DNA from: Solanum dulcamara
Taxonomy: Eukaryota; Streptophyta; Magnoliopsida; Solanales; Solanaceae
Assembly (NCBI RefSeq): GCF_947179165.1
Contig: NC_077240.1
Location: 71,751,501 to 71,815,500 of the forward strand
Direction: 5' to 3'
Length of the DNA stretch: 64,000 nucleotides
Shown in pieces: positions 35,264 to 47,200 of the stretch. The notes below the pieces were generated by a model that worked only from the letters and a program-made list of their open reading frames with translations, ran no database searches and had not been told where the DNA came from. The translations under genes and the position numbers were made by a program. Every line of letters begins with the position of its first letter. The first letter of the stretch is position 1.

Positions 35264-37689
35264 TGTAACACCCCCCAAAATTCTTCACTAAGATTCAGAC
35301 CCTTCTTCGTATACGTGTAGGATCGAACTCGACTATTGTAAAGTATATGCATGAGTTAGGATGAGTTCCCAAATAATTGAAGAGTGTTAGAGGTAATGTG
35401 GGGTCACAAAGGATCCCTAAGACCAAGCTAAGTCCAAAGAATTCATCTTGGCAAAGTTTTAGAATGAGTTCGTATAAGGGGTCTACTTCTAATGACCATA
35501 TATTTTGAAATATGATGATCTGGGTGGCCCATGACCTATTAAATTAAAGGTTTTTGAGTCTTCTTTCCAACGCCACCAAGATTGTAATTTTTAGAGTTTG
35601 GAGTCAAAAGTTATAACTATCCTAAGATGGACTAGTACTGCAGGAATTTCAGGCCTCGGTGACAACTGCTGGAAACCTGGGCTTGGCGCCGCAGTGGTAC
35701 GATGCGCCACTATCGCACCAGGAACAAACCTCAGTAATTTGGTACCTGACGTGACGTGCCACTATGAGATGTGCAGGGTTTTCAAGCTTATTTTCCATAA
35801 CCCAGAAAATATAGGCTTGGCTCTGTAAGGGAGAAACGCGCCACTATAACGCCATAAAATAGCCTCAGTAGTTTGGTCCTTGGCGCGACGCGCCACTATC
35901 AGATATCCAGGTTTTAAGCCTATATTCGACTTGGCGCCGTAGTGGCGCGACGCACCACTATCGCGCCAGGAGCATTTTAGCCCATTTTTCCAGATTTTCG
36001 AAGAAAGGGAAAATTGGGCATTTCCCAAATTATATATACACACTAGCCTTGGACGGTTTTGGACCATTTTTCACTTCAACTCTCTCTCTAAAAGCTCTAG
36101 AAATCCCCTCTCTTCTCCTTTAAATCCTTTTCCAACAAGGATTGCCTTCAAGAACTTCAAGATTCAAGCTTTCCATTGAAGACTCAACATCAAGATTTCT
36201 TCAAAGTCTTCACCAAGGTATGTAAGGCTACTCAAAGCACGGGTTGAGTCCACCCATGTGCCCTACATCTTCTTTGAGATTTATTGTTCATAAGAATGAA
36301 GTTTATTGATAGAGTTAGGTCCATATATGTCCATTTCATCTATTACCCTAATTTCTATTATGTTGATATTGTGGAGTCAAGAAAGTGATATGCTACATGT
36401 TGGTATGAGTTGATTGAGATGAGAGGTTGAACATATATTGTTAATTTCTTAACTATGGTTATTATGATAAAAAATGTTAATTTTCTTAAATATGTTGCTT
36501 ATATTGAATTGTTGATTTAAACCTTGAAGTTGTGATGAGTCCCAAAAGATTTGTTAAATGAATAGAGGAATGATTGGATAGGTTTGTATATTGTTATAAA
36601 TGCATATTTAATCTACTCTTGAAATATATGATTGGGATTGATCGGATAGTATAATTGGGAGAGGTTTGATTGTGATAGAGTTGACGAGTTGACAAGGTTC
36701 TAAATGAGACTTGTCGATATGATTTGATTGAGTTGATTGGATGGAGTTTTATGAGCATTAAGTCTTGGGATAAGTATCGAGCACCGAATTGGGTAAGAGT
36801 AAATAATAACTTGAATCCAATAACTACGTCGCCAAACGTAGGAGGGGATTGAACCATTAAAGTCGAATGCTTTCCCAAAATTATTGTCCTGACATTATAG
36901 GACTTGGTTGGATTGGATCCATGATTGGTTAATTTGTTCATACCCTGGCAAAGTATAAACAGACGCGACAACAATGTTGGTTTGTTCTACTGTCACTGGC
37001 TCATAAGTGATGGTTGTTGGATAAGAGAAAATCTCATAGAGGTCTTGATAGTACTCTGAGTCGGATTGGGTTGAATTGTATGCGATTGGTCCCATATAAA
37101 TCATATTCATTTTTAGACTTAGGACACTTGATTGAGTTGTTCTTTCTCTTGAGTTGAGATTTCGAGTTTATTTGATTCTTCCGTGATGTTTGTTTCATTC
37201 AGTCATTTTACATACTCGTACATTCCATGTACTGACGCCATTTGGCCTATATCAGTTCATGATACAGACACAGGTATTAGAGATCATCAACCGACACACC
37301 ATTGAAGATCTTCTCACTTTCAGCTAGTTGGTGAGTCCTCCCAGTTTTCAAAGGATATCGAGAGATAGTTTTGTTTTTTATTCCTTTGTTTCGATTGTTG
37401 GAAGCCATGAATTTGTCATTGGCACCTCCTGGATTGTTGATAGAGGCTTCATAGACTAGAGTATGGAAGTGTTGAATTGTTTGTTTTGTCTATTTTTATT
37501 CTATCTAGTTATTGATGGGGTACTTGTTTGGCCTTTGGCCCTAAAGTATGAATAATATTCTTATGATAGAGTCTTCTGCCAATAGAATGCGAATGAATGA
37601 AAGTGTGATTGGACCAAGTGGTTTGTTTGAAGGCCAGAAATGGCTTTTGAGTGCGGGTCACATCTAGGGTACCCTCCCGGGGCGTGACA
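35264..37689 (+). repeat. 5' LTR of element B
   Basis: 2426 bp. It contains a GC-rich dyad cassette (35680-35975) with repeated phrases such as 'ggcgcgacgcgccactat' and 'cttggcgcc', set in AT-rich sequence. The stem-loop pair is at 37218-37232 (GTACAT/ATGTAC, loop TCC) and 37247-37267. Confidence 0.93.
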
Positions 37690-37693
37690 AATA

Positions 37694-37705
37694 TGGTATC
37701 AGAGC
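37694..37705 (+). other. Primer binding site of element B
   Basis: TGGTATCAGAGC four bases after the 5' LTR end, complementary to initiator-Met tRNA. Confidence 0.9.
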
Positions 37706-37900
37706 ACAGAGTTCAAGAGTCCTAGAGAGTCTATGAAGCCATGTCTAGTAGTGTCTTGCTTATGGGTGTGTTGTGCACCACACTTATAATCAGGAGGCTA
37801 TAAGAAATTAAAAATTGTTTCACTTCTTTCATACTTTAAATTCGTGAGTTAAACTCTATAAAGCTTCCTTTCTAATTCGTGCATTTATACGTTACAGTTA

Positions 37901-38800
37901 ATGCCTCTGAAATGTACTGCTAGCCACAAGAATGCTGATAATGCAGAGATGCCACAGTCAGAGGTACGTCCATCGAGGGCTAGGGGCCAACCGATGAGGT
38001 ATGCGGAGGCACCTCAAGTGCCTATTACTCCACCTGCACCAACTTTGGAAGAAGATTTTTGAGGAGCTATTTCTATGCTCACTCAACTAGTGGCTGCCCG
38101 AAATGGTAACCAGAGTTTGCCAACTCTTAGCTCTAGTTCCCAAGAGCTGTCTGCTGCCACCAGAATTAGAGACTTTCTGAGAATGAATCCGCCAGCATTC
38201 ACGGGTTCTAAGGTCGATGAAGACCCCCAAAATTTTATTAATGAGATATGGAAGATCCTGAAAGCTATGCATGCTATGGAGATCGAAGGGGTTGAGTTGG
38301 TGTCTTATCAACTCAAAGATGTGGCAAACATTTGGTATAACCAATGAGAATAAGGTAGAGATGAGGATTCTGAACCTGCTATGTGGGATGAATTTGAGGC
38401 AGCCTTTCTTGACCATTTCTTTCCCAGAGAATTGAGGGAAGCGAAAGTGGAAGAGTTTGTAAATCTAAAACAAGAAAGTATGACCATTAAGGAGTAGAGT
38501 ATAATGTTCATCCAGCTGTCTAGATATGCTCCAGAGATGATCCCAGATATGAGGTCGAAGATGAGGAAATTTGTCTCCGATTTGGGAAGACATGTGAAGA
38601 AGGAGTGCAAAGCGGCATTGTTAATCTTCGACATGGATATTTCAAGATTAATGGTGTACACTCAACAGGTGGAGGATGAGAAGAGGAAAGACAGAGATGA
38701 GCATCTGATCAAGAAGGCAAAATCAGTGAGGCATGAGAATGAACAGAGGCAAAACAAGGGCAACAAGTCCTTCTTCCAGAAAAGGCCTTCTTCCAATGGT
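37901..38800 (+). pseudogene. gag of element B, truncated
   Basis: It starts at ATG 37901 (MPLKCTASHKNADNAEMPQS). A TGA near 38060 interrupts it, then the gag core continues: 'IRDFLRMNPPAFTGSKVDED' near 38165, 'MWDEFEAAFLDHFFPRELRE' near 38380, 'RYAPEMIPDMRSKMRKF' near 38520 and 'HVKKECKAALLIFDMDIS' near 38590. Further stops lie near 38345 and 38495. It ends at 'FFQKRPSSN' (about 38795), where the sequence jumps into RNase H. The CCHC knuckle expected after this point is gone. Confidence 0.88.
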
Positions 38801-39420
38801 CCGATACTTGTGAGGAGAGTTTCTAGAAATTGAAGACCAAGCTAACCACTGCTCCTGTTCTAACTTTGCTCGAGGGAACAGAGGATTTTGTAATCTATTG
38901 TGATGCATTTAGAGTTGGTTTGGGCTGTGTGTTGATGCAGAGGGGAAAGGTGATAGCCTATGCTTTAAGATAGCTTAAGACTCATGAGAGGAATTACCCA
39001 ACTCATGACCTTGAGCTGGCAGCTGTGGTATTTGCTCTTAAAATTTGGTGCCACTATTTGTTTGGAGTGCATGTTGATGTGTTTACCGATTATAAGACTT
39101 TACAATACGTCTTCAGTTAGAAGGAACTCAATCTGAGGCAAAGGAGATGGCTCAAGCTACTCAAAGACTATGATTTGAACATCCTCTACCATCCAGGTAA
39201 AGCTAATGTTGTTGTTGATGCTCTTAGCAGGTTGTCTATGGGTAGCACTGCCCATATAGAGAAGGGAAGGAAAGAATTGGCAAAGGAGGTACATAGGTTA
39301 GCTCGATTGGGAGTTTGTCTTGAAGAGAACAATGAAGGCGAAGTTAATGCTCAGGATGGGTCTGCATCCTCACTCGTGGCAGAGGTAAAAGAGAAGCAAG
39401 ACCAAAATCCCATCCTTCTC
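38796..39420 (+). pseudogene. RNase H domain of element B
   Basis: It begins just after the deletion junction with the RT-RNase H connection ('SDTCEES' type). It then reads 'FVIYCDAFRVGLGCVLMQRG' near 38888, '[18 protein letters not shown]' near 38995, a TAG near 39118, and '[20 protein letters not shown]' near 39175. The catalytic Asp of 'YCDA' is present. Stops near 38970 and 39118 break the frame. Confidence 0.85.
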
Positions 39421-40820
39421 TAGTTGAATGAAGTTGTTCACAAATAAGAGGTGATAGTTTTTACCAAAGGGAGAGATGGTGTATTAAGGTACCAAAATAG
39501 ATTGTGTGTACTAGACGTCGATGATGTTCGAGAAAGGATTATGGCCGAAGCGCATAGTTCCAGATATTCTATTCATCCTAGCTCTACAAAGATGTACCAT
39601 AACTTAAGGGAAGTTTATTGGTGGAGTGGAATGAAGAGAGATATTGCGGAGTTTGTTTCCAAGTGCCCAAATTGCCAACAGGTTAAAGTTGAGCATCAGA
39701 GCCCATGTGGGTTAGCTCAAAATATAGAGATTCCAGAATGGAAGTGGGAAATGATCAACATGAACTTTATTACGGGTTTGCCGAGGTCTCGAAAACAACA
39801 TGATTCGATTTGGGTGATTGTGGATAGGATGACAAAATCAGCTCACTTCTTGGCAGTTAAGACTACTACACCGCAGAAGATTATGAAAAATTATACATTC
39901 AGGAGATCGTCAGATTGCATGGGGCCCCCTTGTCTATCATCTCAGACAAAGGAGCTCAGTTCACTTCCCAATTTTGGAAATCCTTCTAGAAGGGACTAGG
40001 TTCAAAGGTGAATCTTAGTATGGCCTTTCATCCCAGACAGATGGCCAAGCAAAGTGCACCATCCAAACGTTAGAGGATATGTTGAGGCCATGCTTACTTG
40101 ACTTCAAAGGAAATTGGGATGATCACTTACCTCTCATAGAGTTTGCATATAATAATAGCTATTATACAAGCATTCAAATGGCTCCTTATGAAGCCTTATA
40201 TAGGAGGAGGTGTAGATCACCAATTAGGTGGTTTAAAGTGGGTGAAGCTGAGTTGATTGATCTTGATTTTGTTCACCAAGCTATGGAGAAAGTGAGAGTT
40301 ATTCAAGATAGGCTAAAGAAAGACCAAAGCCATCAAAAATCTTACACCGATGTGAGGAGGAAAGACTTGGAGTTTGAGGCGGATGATTGGGTGTACTTGA
40401 AAGTGTCGCCCATGAAGGGCGTCATGAAGTTTGGAAGGAAGGGAAAGCTTAGTCCTCGATACATTGGTCCTTACTAGGGTGTGAGAAGGATAGGGAGTGT
40501 CGCTTATGAATTAGAGTTACCCTTGAAGCGAGCCTCCATTCATTCGGTATTTCACATTTCGATATTGAAGAAATGCTTGGGCGATCCCTCATTGGTAGTC
40601 CCCATTGATAATATTGGAGTTAAGGATAGCTTGTCCTATGAAGGGGTTCCGATCCAAATTCTTGATCGCCAAATTCGCAAATTAAGGAACAAAGAGATTG
40701 CCTCAGTCAAGGTCCTGTGGAGAAATCAATTGGTTGAGGAAGCCACATGAGTGGCGGAGGAAGATATGAAATCTAAATATCCGCATCTATTCATGCCTAC
40801 CGATGAGAATATTGAAGGTA
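39421..40820 (+). pseudogene. Integrase and chromodomain-like end of element B
   Basis: The HHCC region (39545-39690, 'YSIHPSSTKMYH', 'CPNCQQVK') is intact. The first catalytic Asp lies in 'WVIVDRMTKSAHFLAV' near 39810. The frame then shifts near 39880 and again near 40034. The position of the catalytic Glu ('GQAE' in the young element) reads Lys (codon 40052-40054). The core continues with '[20 protein letters not shown]' near 40135 and '[20 protein letters not shown]' near 40405. A chromodomain-like C-terminus ('KEIASVKVLWRNQ') is at about 40690. It is cut by TGA at 40748-40750, where Trp would be expected. There is also TAG at 40474. Confidence 0.9.
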
Positions 40821-40974
40821 ATGTCCATTTTCTTGACTTGAATTCGTTTGTGCATTTTGAGTTTGGATAATAATTTATTTTGAGAATTTGATTAGTTGCA
40901 TGACTAAATTCTGATTGTGAATTGTACCCCGAGTCCATCCTTGGCTTACTCATCATTCAAGGATGAATGATCCC

Positions 40975-40987
40975 AAGGGGGAGATAA
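40975..40987 (+). other. Polypurine tract of element B
   Basis: 'aagggggagataa' directly before the 3' LTR. Confidence 0.85.
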
Positions 40988-43419
40988 TGTAACACCCCCA
41001 AAAATTCTTTACTAAGATTCGGACCCTTCTTCGTATACGTGTAGGATCGAACTCGACTATTGTGAAGTGTATGCATGAGTTAGGATGAGTTCCCAAGTAA
41101 TTGAAGAGTCTTATAGGTGATGTAGGGTCACAAAGGATCCCTAAGACCAAGCTAAGTCCAAAGAATTCGTCTTTGCTATGTTTTAGAATGAGTTCGTATA
41201 AGGGGTCGACTTCTAATGACTATATCTTTTAAAATATGACGATCTGGTGGCCCATGACCTATTAAATTAAAGGTCTTCGAGTCTTCTTTCCAACGCTGCC
41301 AAGATTGTAATTTTTGGAGTTTGAAGTCAAAAGTTATAACTATCCTAATATGGACTAGTACTGCAGGAATTTCAGGCCTGGGTGACAACTGCTGGAAACC
41401 TAGGCTTGGTGCCGCAGTGGCACGACGTACCACTATCGCACCAGGAACAAACCTCAGTAGTTTGGTACCTGGCGTTTCGCGCCACTACAAGATGTGCAGG
41501 GTTTTCAAGCCTATTTTCCATAACGCAAAAAATATAGGCTTGGCGCTATAAGGGCGCGATGCGCTACTATAACGCCACAAAACAGCCTCAGTAGTTTGGT
41601 CCTTGGCGCGACGCGCCACTATTAGATGTCCAGGTTTTAAGCCTATATTAGACTTGGCGCCGCAGTGGCGCGACGCACCACTATCGCGCCAGGAGCGTTT
41701 TAGCCTATGTTTCCAGATTTTCGAAGAAAGGGAAAATTGGGCATTTCCCAAATTATATATACACAATAGCCTTGGACGTTTTTGGACTATTTTTCAGTTC
41801 AACTCTCTCTCTAAAAGCCTTAGAAATCCCCTCTCTTCTCCTTCAAATCCTTTTCCAACAAGGATTGCCTTCAAGAACTTCAAGATTCAAGCTTTCCATT
41901 GAAGACCCAACATCAAGATTTCTTCAAAGTCTTCACCAAAGTATGTAAGGCTACTCAAAGCATGGGTTGAGTCCACCCATGTGCCCTACATCTTCTTTGA
42001 GATTGATTGTTCATAAGAATGAAGTTTATTGATAGAGTTAGGTCCATATAGGTCCTTTTCATCTATTACCCTAATTTCTATTATGTTGATGTTGTGGAGT
42101 CAAGAAAGTGATGTGCTACATGTTGGTATGAGTTGATTGAGATGAGAGGTTGAACATATATTGTTAATTTCTTAACTATGTTGATTATGATAAAGAATGT
42201 TAATTTTCTTAAATATGTTGCTTATCTTGAATTATTGATTTAAACCTTAGAGTTGTGATGAGTCCCAAAAGATTTGTTAAATAAATAGAGGAATGATTGG
42301 ATAGGTTTGTATGTTGTTATAAATGCATATTTAATATACTTTTGAAAGATATGATTGAGATTGATCGGATAGTATGATTGGGAGAGGTTTGATTGTGATA
42401 GAGTTGACGAGTTGACAAGGTTCTAAATGAGACTTGTCGATATGATTTGATTGAGTTGATTATATGGAGTTTTATGAGCATTGAGTCTTGGGAGGAGTAT
42501 CGAGCACTGAATTGGGTAAGAGTAAGTAATAACTCGAATCCAATAACTGCGTCGCCAAATGTAGGAGGGGATTGAATCGTTAAAGTCGGGTGCTTCCCCA
42601 AAATTATTGTCCTGACATTATAGGACTTGGTTGGATTGGATCCATGATTGGTTGATTCGTTCATACCCTAGAAAAGTATGAACGGACGCGACAACAACGT
42701 CGGTTTGTTGTACTGTCACTGACTCATAAATGATGGTTGTCGGATAAGAGAAACTCCCATAGAGGTCTTGATAGTACTCTGAGTCGGATTGGGTTGAATT
42801 GTATGCGATTGGTCCCGTCTAAATCATATTCATGTTTAGGCTTAGGACACTTGATTGAGTTGTTCTTTCTCTTGAGTTGAGATTTCGAGTTGATTTGATT
42901 CTTCCTTGATGTTTGTTTCATTCAGCCATTTTACATACTCGTACATTCCATGTACTGACATCATTTGGCCTGCATTGTTTCATGATGCAGAGATAGGTAC
43001 TAGAGATCATCAACCGATGCACTGTTGAAGATCTTCTCACTTTCAGCTAGTTGGTAAGTCCTCCCAGTTTCTGGAGGATACCGAGATTATCCTTATAGTT
43101 TTGTTTTTTGTTCCTTTATTTCGATTGTTGGTAGCCATGAACTTGTCATTGGCACCTCCTGGATTGTTGATAGAGGCTTCATAGACTAGAGTATGGAAGT
43201 GTTGGATTGTTCATTTTGTCTATTTTTATTCTATCTAGTTATTGATGGGGTACTTGTTTGGTCTTTGGCCCTAAAGTATGAATAGTATTCTTATGATAGA
43301 GTCTTCCGCCGATAGAATGCGAATGAATGAAAGTGTGATTGGATCAAGTGGTTCGCTTGAAGACCAGAAATGACTTTCGAGTGCCGGCCACATCTAGGGT
43401 ACCCTCTCGGGACGTGACA
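40988..43419 (+). repeat. 3' LTR of element B
   Basis: 2432 bp, collinear with the 5' LTR. The dyad cassette is at about 41400-41700. The stem-loop pair is at 42941-42955 (GTACAT/ATGTAC, loop TCC) and 42970-42990 (CTGCATTGT/ATGATGCAG, loop TTC, two G-T wobbles). Confidence 0.93.
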
Positions 43420-43424
43420 TATCT

Positions 43425-43676
43425 TTCTTTTATATTTTTCCACAATTTAAGGGGGTATTTTAATGTGAGATATTGTAATTTTAGCCCCTCGTCAAGATGG
43501 TGGCGGAGAAATATCATGGCTTTAGCACGGTCTTGATTGGATATTGTATTGTCATCTTTAATGGTGTCTGCCAGACCCATTGATTCTAAATGAATTTTGG
43601 CATCAAATGCCCATGATGAGTAGCTTTTTCCAAAGATATCAAGAGCAGTAAATTCAAGTTTTGAAATATTTGCCAT
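43425..43676 (-). pseudogene. copia gag, N-terminal part
   Basis: The minus strand starts MANISKLEFTALDIFGKSYS near 43676. It continues 'WAFDAKIHLESMGLADTIKD' and reaches the element B insertion at 'WKNIKERY'. The frame resumes without loss at 35263, consistent with a simple insertion. It is the usual N-terminus of plant copia Gag of this type. Confidence 0.9.
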
Positions 43677-43754
43677 TTTATAAAAATAAAATTAAATAAA
43701 ACTCTTACCACTTTTATTACCTTGAAGAAATAGCAAAGCTTCGTGCTGATAACA

Positions 43755-43980
43755 TGTTAAGAAATATACTAGTTTAATAATTAAAGAGAAAAACAACAAC
43801 TAAAGGATTAATAAATAGAAAGAGAGAGTTTAGAAAAAGTATGTAATCTTGGATTTTTTCTCTATTAGAATAGCCAAAAATGACCTTATTTATAGATCAA
43901 CAAACGTAGGCAAGTTGGACAATTTGCCAACAATTTGCCTTAGTGGTGGTCCATGAAAATGGACATCCACTCACTTAACA
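43755..43980 (-). repeat. 5' LTR of the copia element
   Basis: 226 bp. Its U3 side faces the MOG1 gene, but its transcription would run leftward, away from MOG1. The LTR edge is 305 bp upstream of the MOG1 start codon. Confidence 0.9.
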
Positions 43981-44285
43981 TTGAGAAAATTTTAGTATTC
44001 AAAGTAAGCCATAGTAGTAGTAGGTATGTATATATATTTTTTATGAGCTTGTCTAGTTCTTTCCATTGACATAATATAAATAATATATATATATAAATAT
44101 ATTACATAGTTTTTCTTCTTTTCAAGAATATATAAAAATTTGATGGAAAAATCTTTAGAAAAATTTTGAAGTTTAGTTTCAAAGGTTTGAAGCCATTGTA
44201 GTAGGTATATATATTTTCTGGGCTATCTAGTTCTTTCTACTGACATACATAATATATTTTCTTGTGAAGAGTTGCGATTTTGAAT
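43981..44285 (+). promoter_or_regulatory. Residual MOG1 upstream region with an internal direct repeat
   Basis: This is all that separates the copia LTR from the MOG1 start codon. It contains two imperfect direct copies (about 44006-44080 and 44190-44258, period about 184). Both share 'aagccat', 'gtagtaggtat', a TATATATA run and 'ctagttcttt'. The right copy's TATATATA (44206-44213), about 75 bp before the ATG, is a candidate core promoter element. No transcription start can be proven from sequence. Confidence 0.5.
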
Positions 44286-47200
44286 ATGTCTGGAGATTCT
44301 ACTGCTGTGCGTCCTCTCTTCGGTGATACTATTTCCACTACTTTTCCCCTTCATTTCCAGGTTTCTTTTCCAATTTTTCTATCTCTATTTGCTTCAAATA
44401 GGGGATTGCAACATAATGTATATGATTTTTCAATTTCCCATATTGAGGGGTTTAATTCGTTTTGCAGGATGTCACTAATATGCGTCAAGTTCCTAATCAT
44501 CAGGTTTGTTGCTTTTTTTTGATCGAATTAATGACAACCCGCAAAAAGGGTACAGTTGAATTCCCAAGTGTGGTTTAAGGGAAAAAGAATTGAACCTATG
44601 TTGAAATGAAAGAAATAATAGCAATTGAACAATAATAAAGGCAAGAATAATTGAAATTATGTTGTAGCCTTGAAATGAAGTAGCCCAATAGAGCTTGTAG
44701 CTTGTAGGTAAGAAAAAGTAGTATGTAGTGTTTTATCTGAATTCTGGAACCCCTAATACAAATGGCTAAGTGGTTCTTTGTAGAGAAACGCTAGGGAGCA
44801 GTTTCTGTAGAAATTGCCCTTATGTGGTCACCAATTTTGCGGTTTTGTCAAGCCTATCTTTATCATTATCTCACTCAGCTGTGCTTCTGCCTCCTGTCCT
44901 TTGTCTCCAGAGCTAGATGAGCCTTGTCTTCCTGAACTGGGTTCCACTCATTGTCCACGTCCCAGAGATGTTATTCAATGCTTCTTACTGGACCGCTGTA
45001 ACCTCTGATTACTCACCGCGTGTCGTTGCATCATTCGTCCACCTACTTGAGACCACTTTTGCCCCATACAACCCCTATATACAATTTCCTTTGTAAAAGT
45101 TCAATCTTGGATGGAATTTCTGGGATTATTTTATTTTTGATTGTGTTTCATCCTTTTGTTCTTCTAAATAGTTTGTTCAGATTTTTTTGCTTTGTTTGTT
45201 TAAATCATACAAGGTTATTGCCTTTGTTCTTGTTTACTTTTGATTAAATTAATAAAAAAACACTTGCATTGTTATTTATAAAAGTCTAATCTTGGAAGAG
45301 AAACTGGATTTTTTTATTATTTTGGATAGTGTCTCATTCTTCTCTTTTTTCTTTCTAATCTTCTGCTTGAATTTATTTTCACTTTTATTGTTCGATTGCG
45401 GGAGGTGTTTGTCGACCCTGCACGTGATGAGAATTTGATCATTGAGCTTCTGGATCTGAAGGTGGATGTAGTAGACAGTGGAAGTGCCATCTGGTTTCTT
45501 CAAGACCTTGCCAATGAACAAGAGGCTGAGGAAACTACAGTAAGCTCTTCTCCTTTCTTCATAGAAGATCCGCTGTTTTGGGATAACTTAATTTTTGTTC
45601 ATTTCGTTTCTGTTTGATCAAAATTTTATGTGCTTTTCAGGGTAGTGAATATATATGCTTATATGAACTAATTGTAGGGACATGACCTCATTCCAACGAC
45701 TACCATTCTTTGATTTGTTCATATGGATCGGTGTTCCTGTTGTTACTTATTTGTTACCTTTTTTTCTGAGTTCTTTTTTTTGATCTATCAAATAATTTAA
45801 AATTCAGCATAACGGGTACAAAAAATTTATATATCCAACCCAATCAATTTTTGGACTGAGGCACAGTTGACTTACTGAACAGATAGTTTTCAAAAGGTTT
45901 TACCCAAAAAAAATAGTTTTAAATTGAACAAGGAGGCACTGCAAAACTGAGCGAGCTAGGTGGAACATAACAGTTGTTTGGTATAAAAAAATATTGCGAC
46001 TCTTGTTCCTGTTTCGAAATCCAGCTACTTTGTCTTTCTCGAGTTTTAGGTGTGAATTCTCACACACTAATCAGGCTTTTTGGTAACCCATTTAAACACT
46101 GGTCCACTGAGGGCAGAGTGATTTTTTTTCTCCTTTTGAAATGTTAGGCAGGGCAGAGTAAAATGGTATTTATCTTCTTTTTTCCCATTAACTGGTCCTA
46201 GAAAAACCAGGAAGAAAGCTCCATAAGAAAAAGGCCATTACTTCCTTGGGATAGAAAGAATGAATTACAACTAGACATAATAGTTGAAGGATCCTATAGT
46301 GCTTCCAGCATCATCTTTTCCAGAGCTTAAGCTAATTATTGATCTAAACTGAATTATCTATCCAATGCTGCTAGTCAGCTTTGTAATGCTGGCACTAAAT
46401 CAATGGATTTCCTCCATATATCACTTTATAGCTCTCTATTTTAATTCCAGTTTTTTTAAAAGAATTTTGTGATTTTTGGTATTATCTCTTTGATCTCGAT
46501 TAACGTAATTCAGTACTCTGACAACTCTTCGAGGAGGTTTTTCTTCAAGGTCCAGTATTACATTGCAAAATAATTGGTCTTGTATTTACCATGGGAATTC
46601 TTTTACATGAAATGGGAGATGTTGAACTTGTTCATTTCTCTGAAGCTTGCAGTTTGATAATTGGTGAAGCCCAGATCTTTATAAGTTGTTAGGTTACATG
46701 GCATTTTAGATGTTATCTTTTTGATTTTTTGTTTATATCTACATATCACTGAGCAGTCAGCAGTGTTTGAGGCCCCTGGATTGTGCTATAGAAACATGCC
46801 TGTTGTCATCACCACTACTATTGATCAAATGGTATGCTAGTCTTTTTTTAGAAGTGCTCTACATTTATGTATGATTTCAACTTCAATTGGTATCTTAGTT
46901 TTATGGATCTTCATGTTTATGACATAGTTTTGATGGCAACGAAAGTTGTTTTAATGTTTTTACTTGTTTTTAAAAAAACTGTTTTAATCTGTCATCGGAA
47001 TTGGGGAGGTTACCATGAAGGTCATATACCATTAGGGAGAAGCATCTTTTTTGCTTAATGGCTAGTTAGCATCTCTAGAAATCCTAAGAACTTCCATTCT
47101 CTTCCACCATGGTTATCAAAAAGAAAAAAGAAAAAAAAAGGAACGTTCATTCTCATTGCAGTAAATTCCGTAGTTTGTGCTCCTGTGTATGAAACGAGTT

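Larger units (their letters stand above)
35264..43419 (+). mobile_element. Ty3/gypsy element B, RT-deleted, inserted in copia gag
   Basis: TGTAACACC...GACGTGACA with a perfect target duplication, tatct at 35259-35263 and 43420-43424. LTRs are 2426 bp and 2432 bp, differing by about 3.4% in a sampled 235 bp. The primer site is at 37694-37705 and the polypurine tract at 40975-40987. Internally, gag runs directly into the RNase H domain at about 38800, so the gag zinc knuckle, protease and RT core are missing, while integrase and a chromodomain-like end remain. It is the same family as element A by gag sequence. Lower LTR divergence than the host copia (4.4%) fits its nested position. Confidence 0.93.
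30467..43980 (-). mobile_element. Ty1/copia element (short LTRs) interrupted by gypsy element B
   Basis: A minus-strand element with LTRs at 43755-43980 (5') and 30469-30695 (3'). The LTRs are about 226 bp and differ at about 10 sites (about 4.4%) plus one base of length. It is flanked by ttgag at 30462-30466 and 43981-43985, with two extra bases (tg) at the left end. On the minus strand a TGTTATCAGCACG-type primer site follows the 5' LTR. Without element B it would be about 5.35 kb, a normal copia length. The coding order is gag (split), protease, integrase, RT, RNase H, all frameshifted. The short LTRs suggest an Ale/Retrofit-like lineage (inference). Confidence 0.9.

Noticed and set aside
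24200..40820. RT/RNase H relics considered as endogenous pararetrovirus
   Set aside because: They are bounded by LTRs with target duplications, tRNA primer sites and polypurine tracts, and have Ty3/gypsy domain order; there is no movement or coat protein.
44280..44522. Single open frame through MOG1 exons 1 and 2 including the intron
   Set aside because: It starts at TTG and runs through a GT...AG intron; the family's conserved blocks require splicing, and ATG 44286 is the better start.
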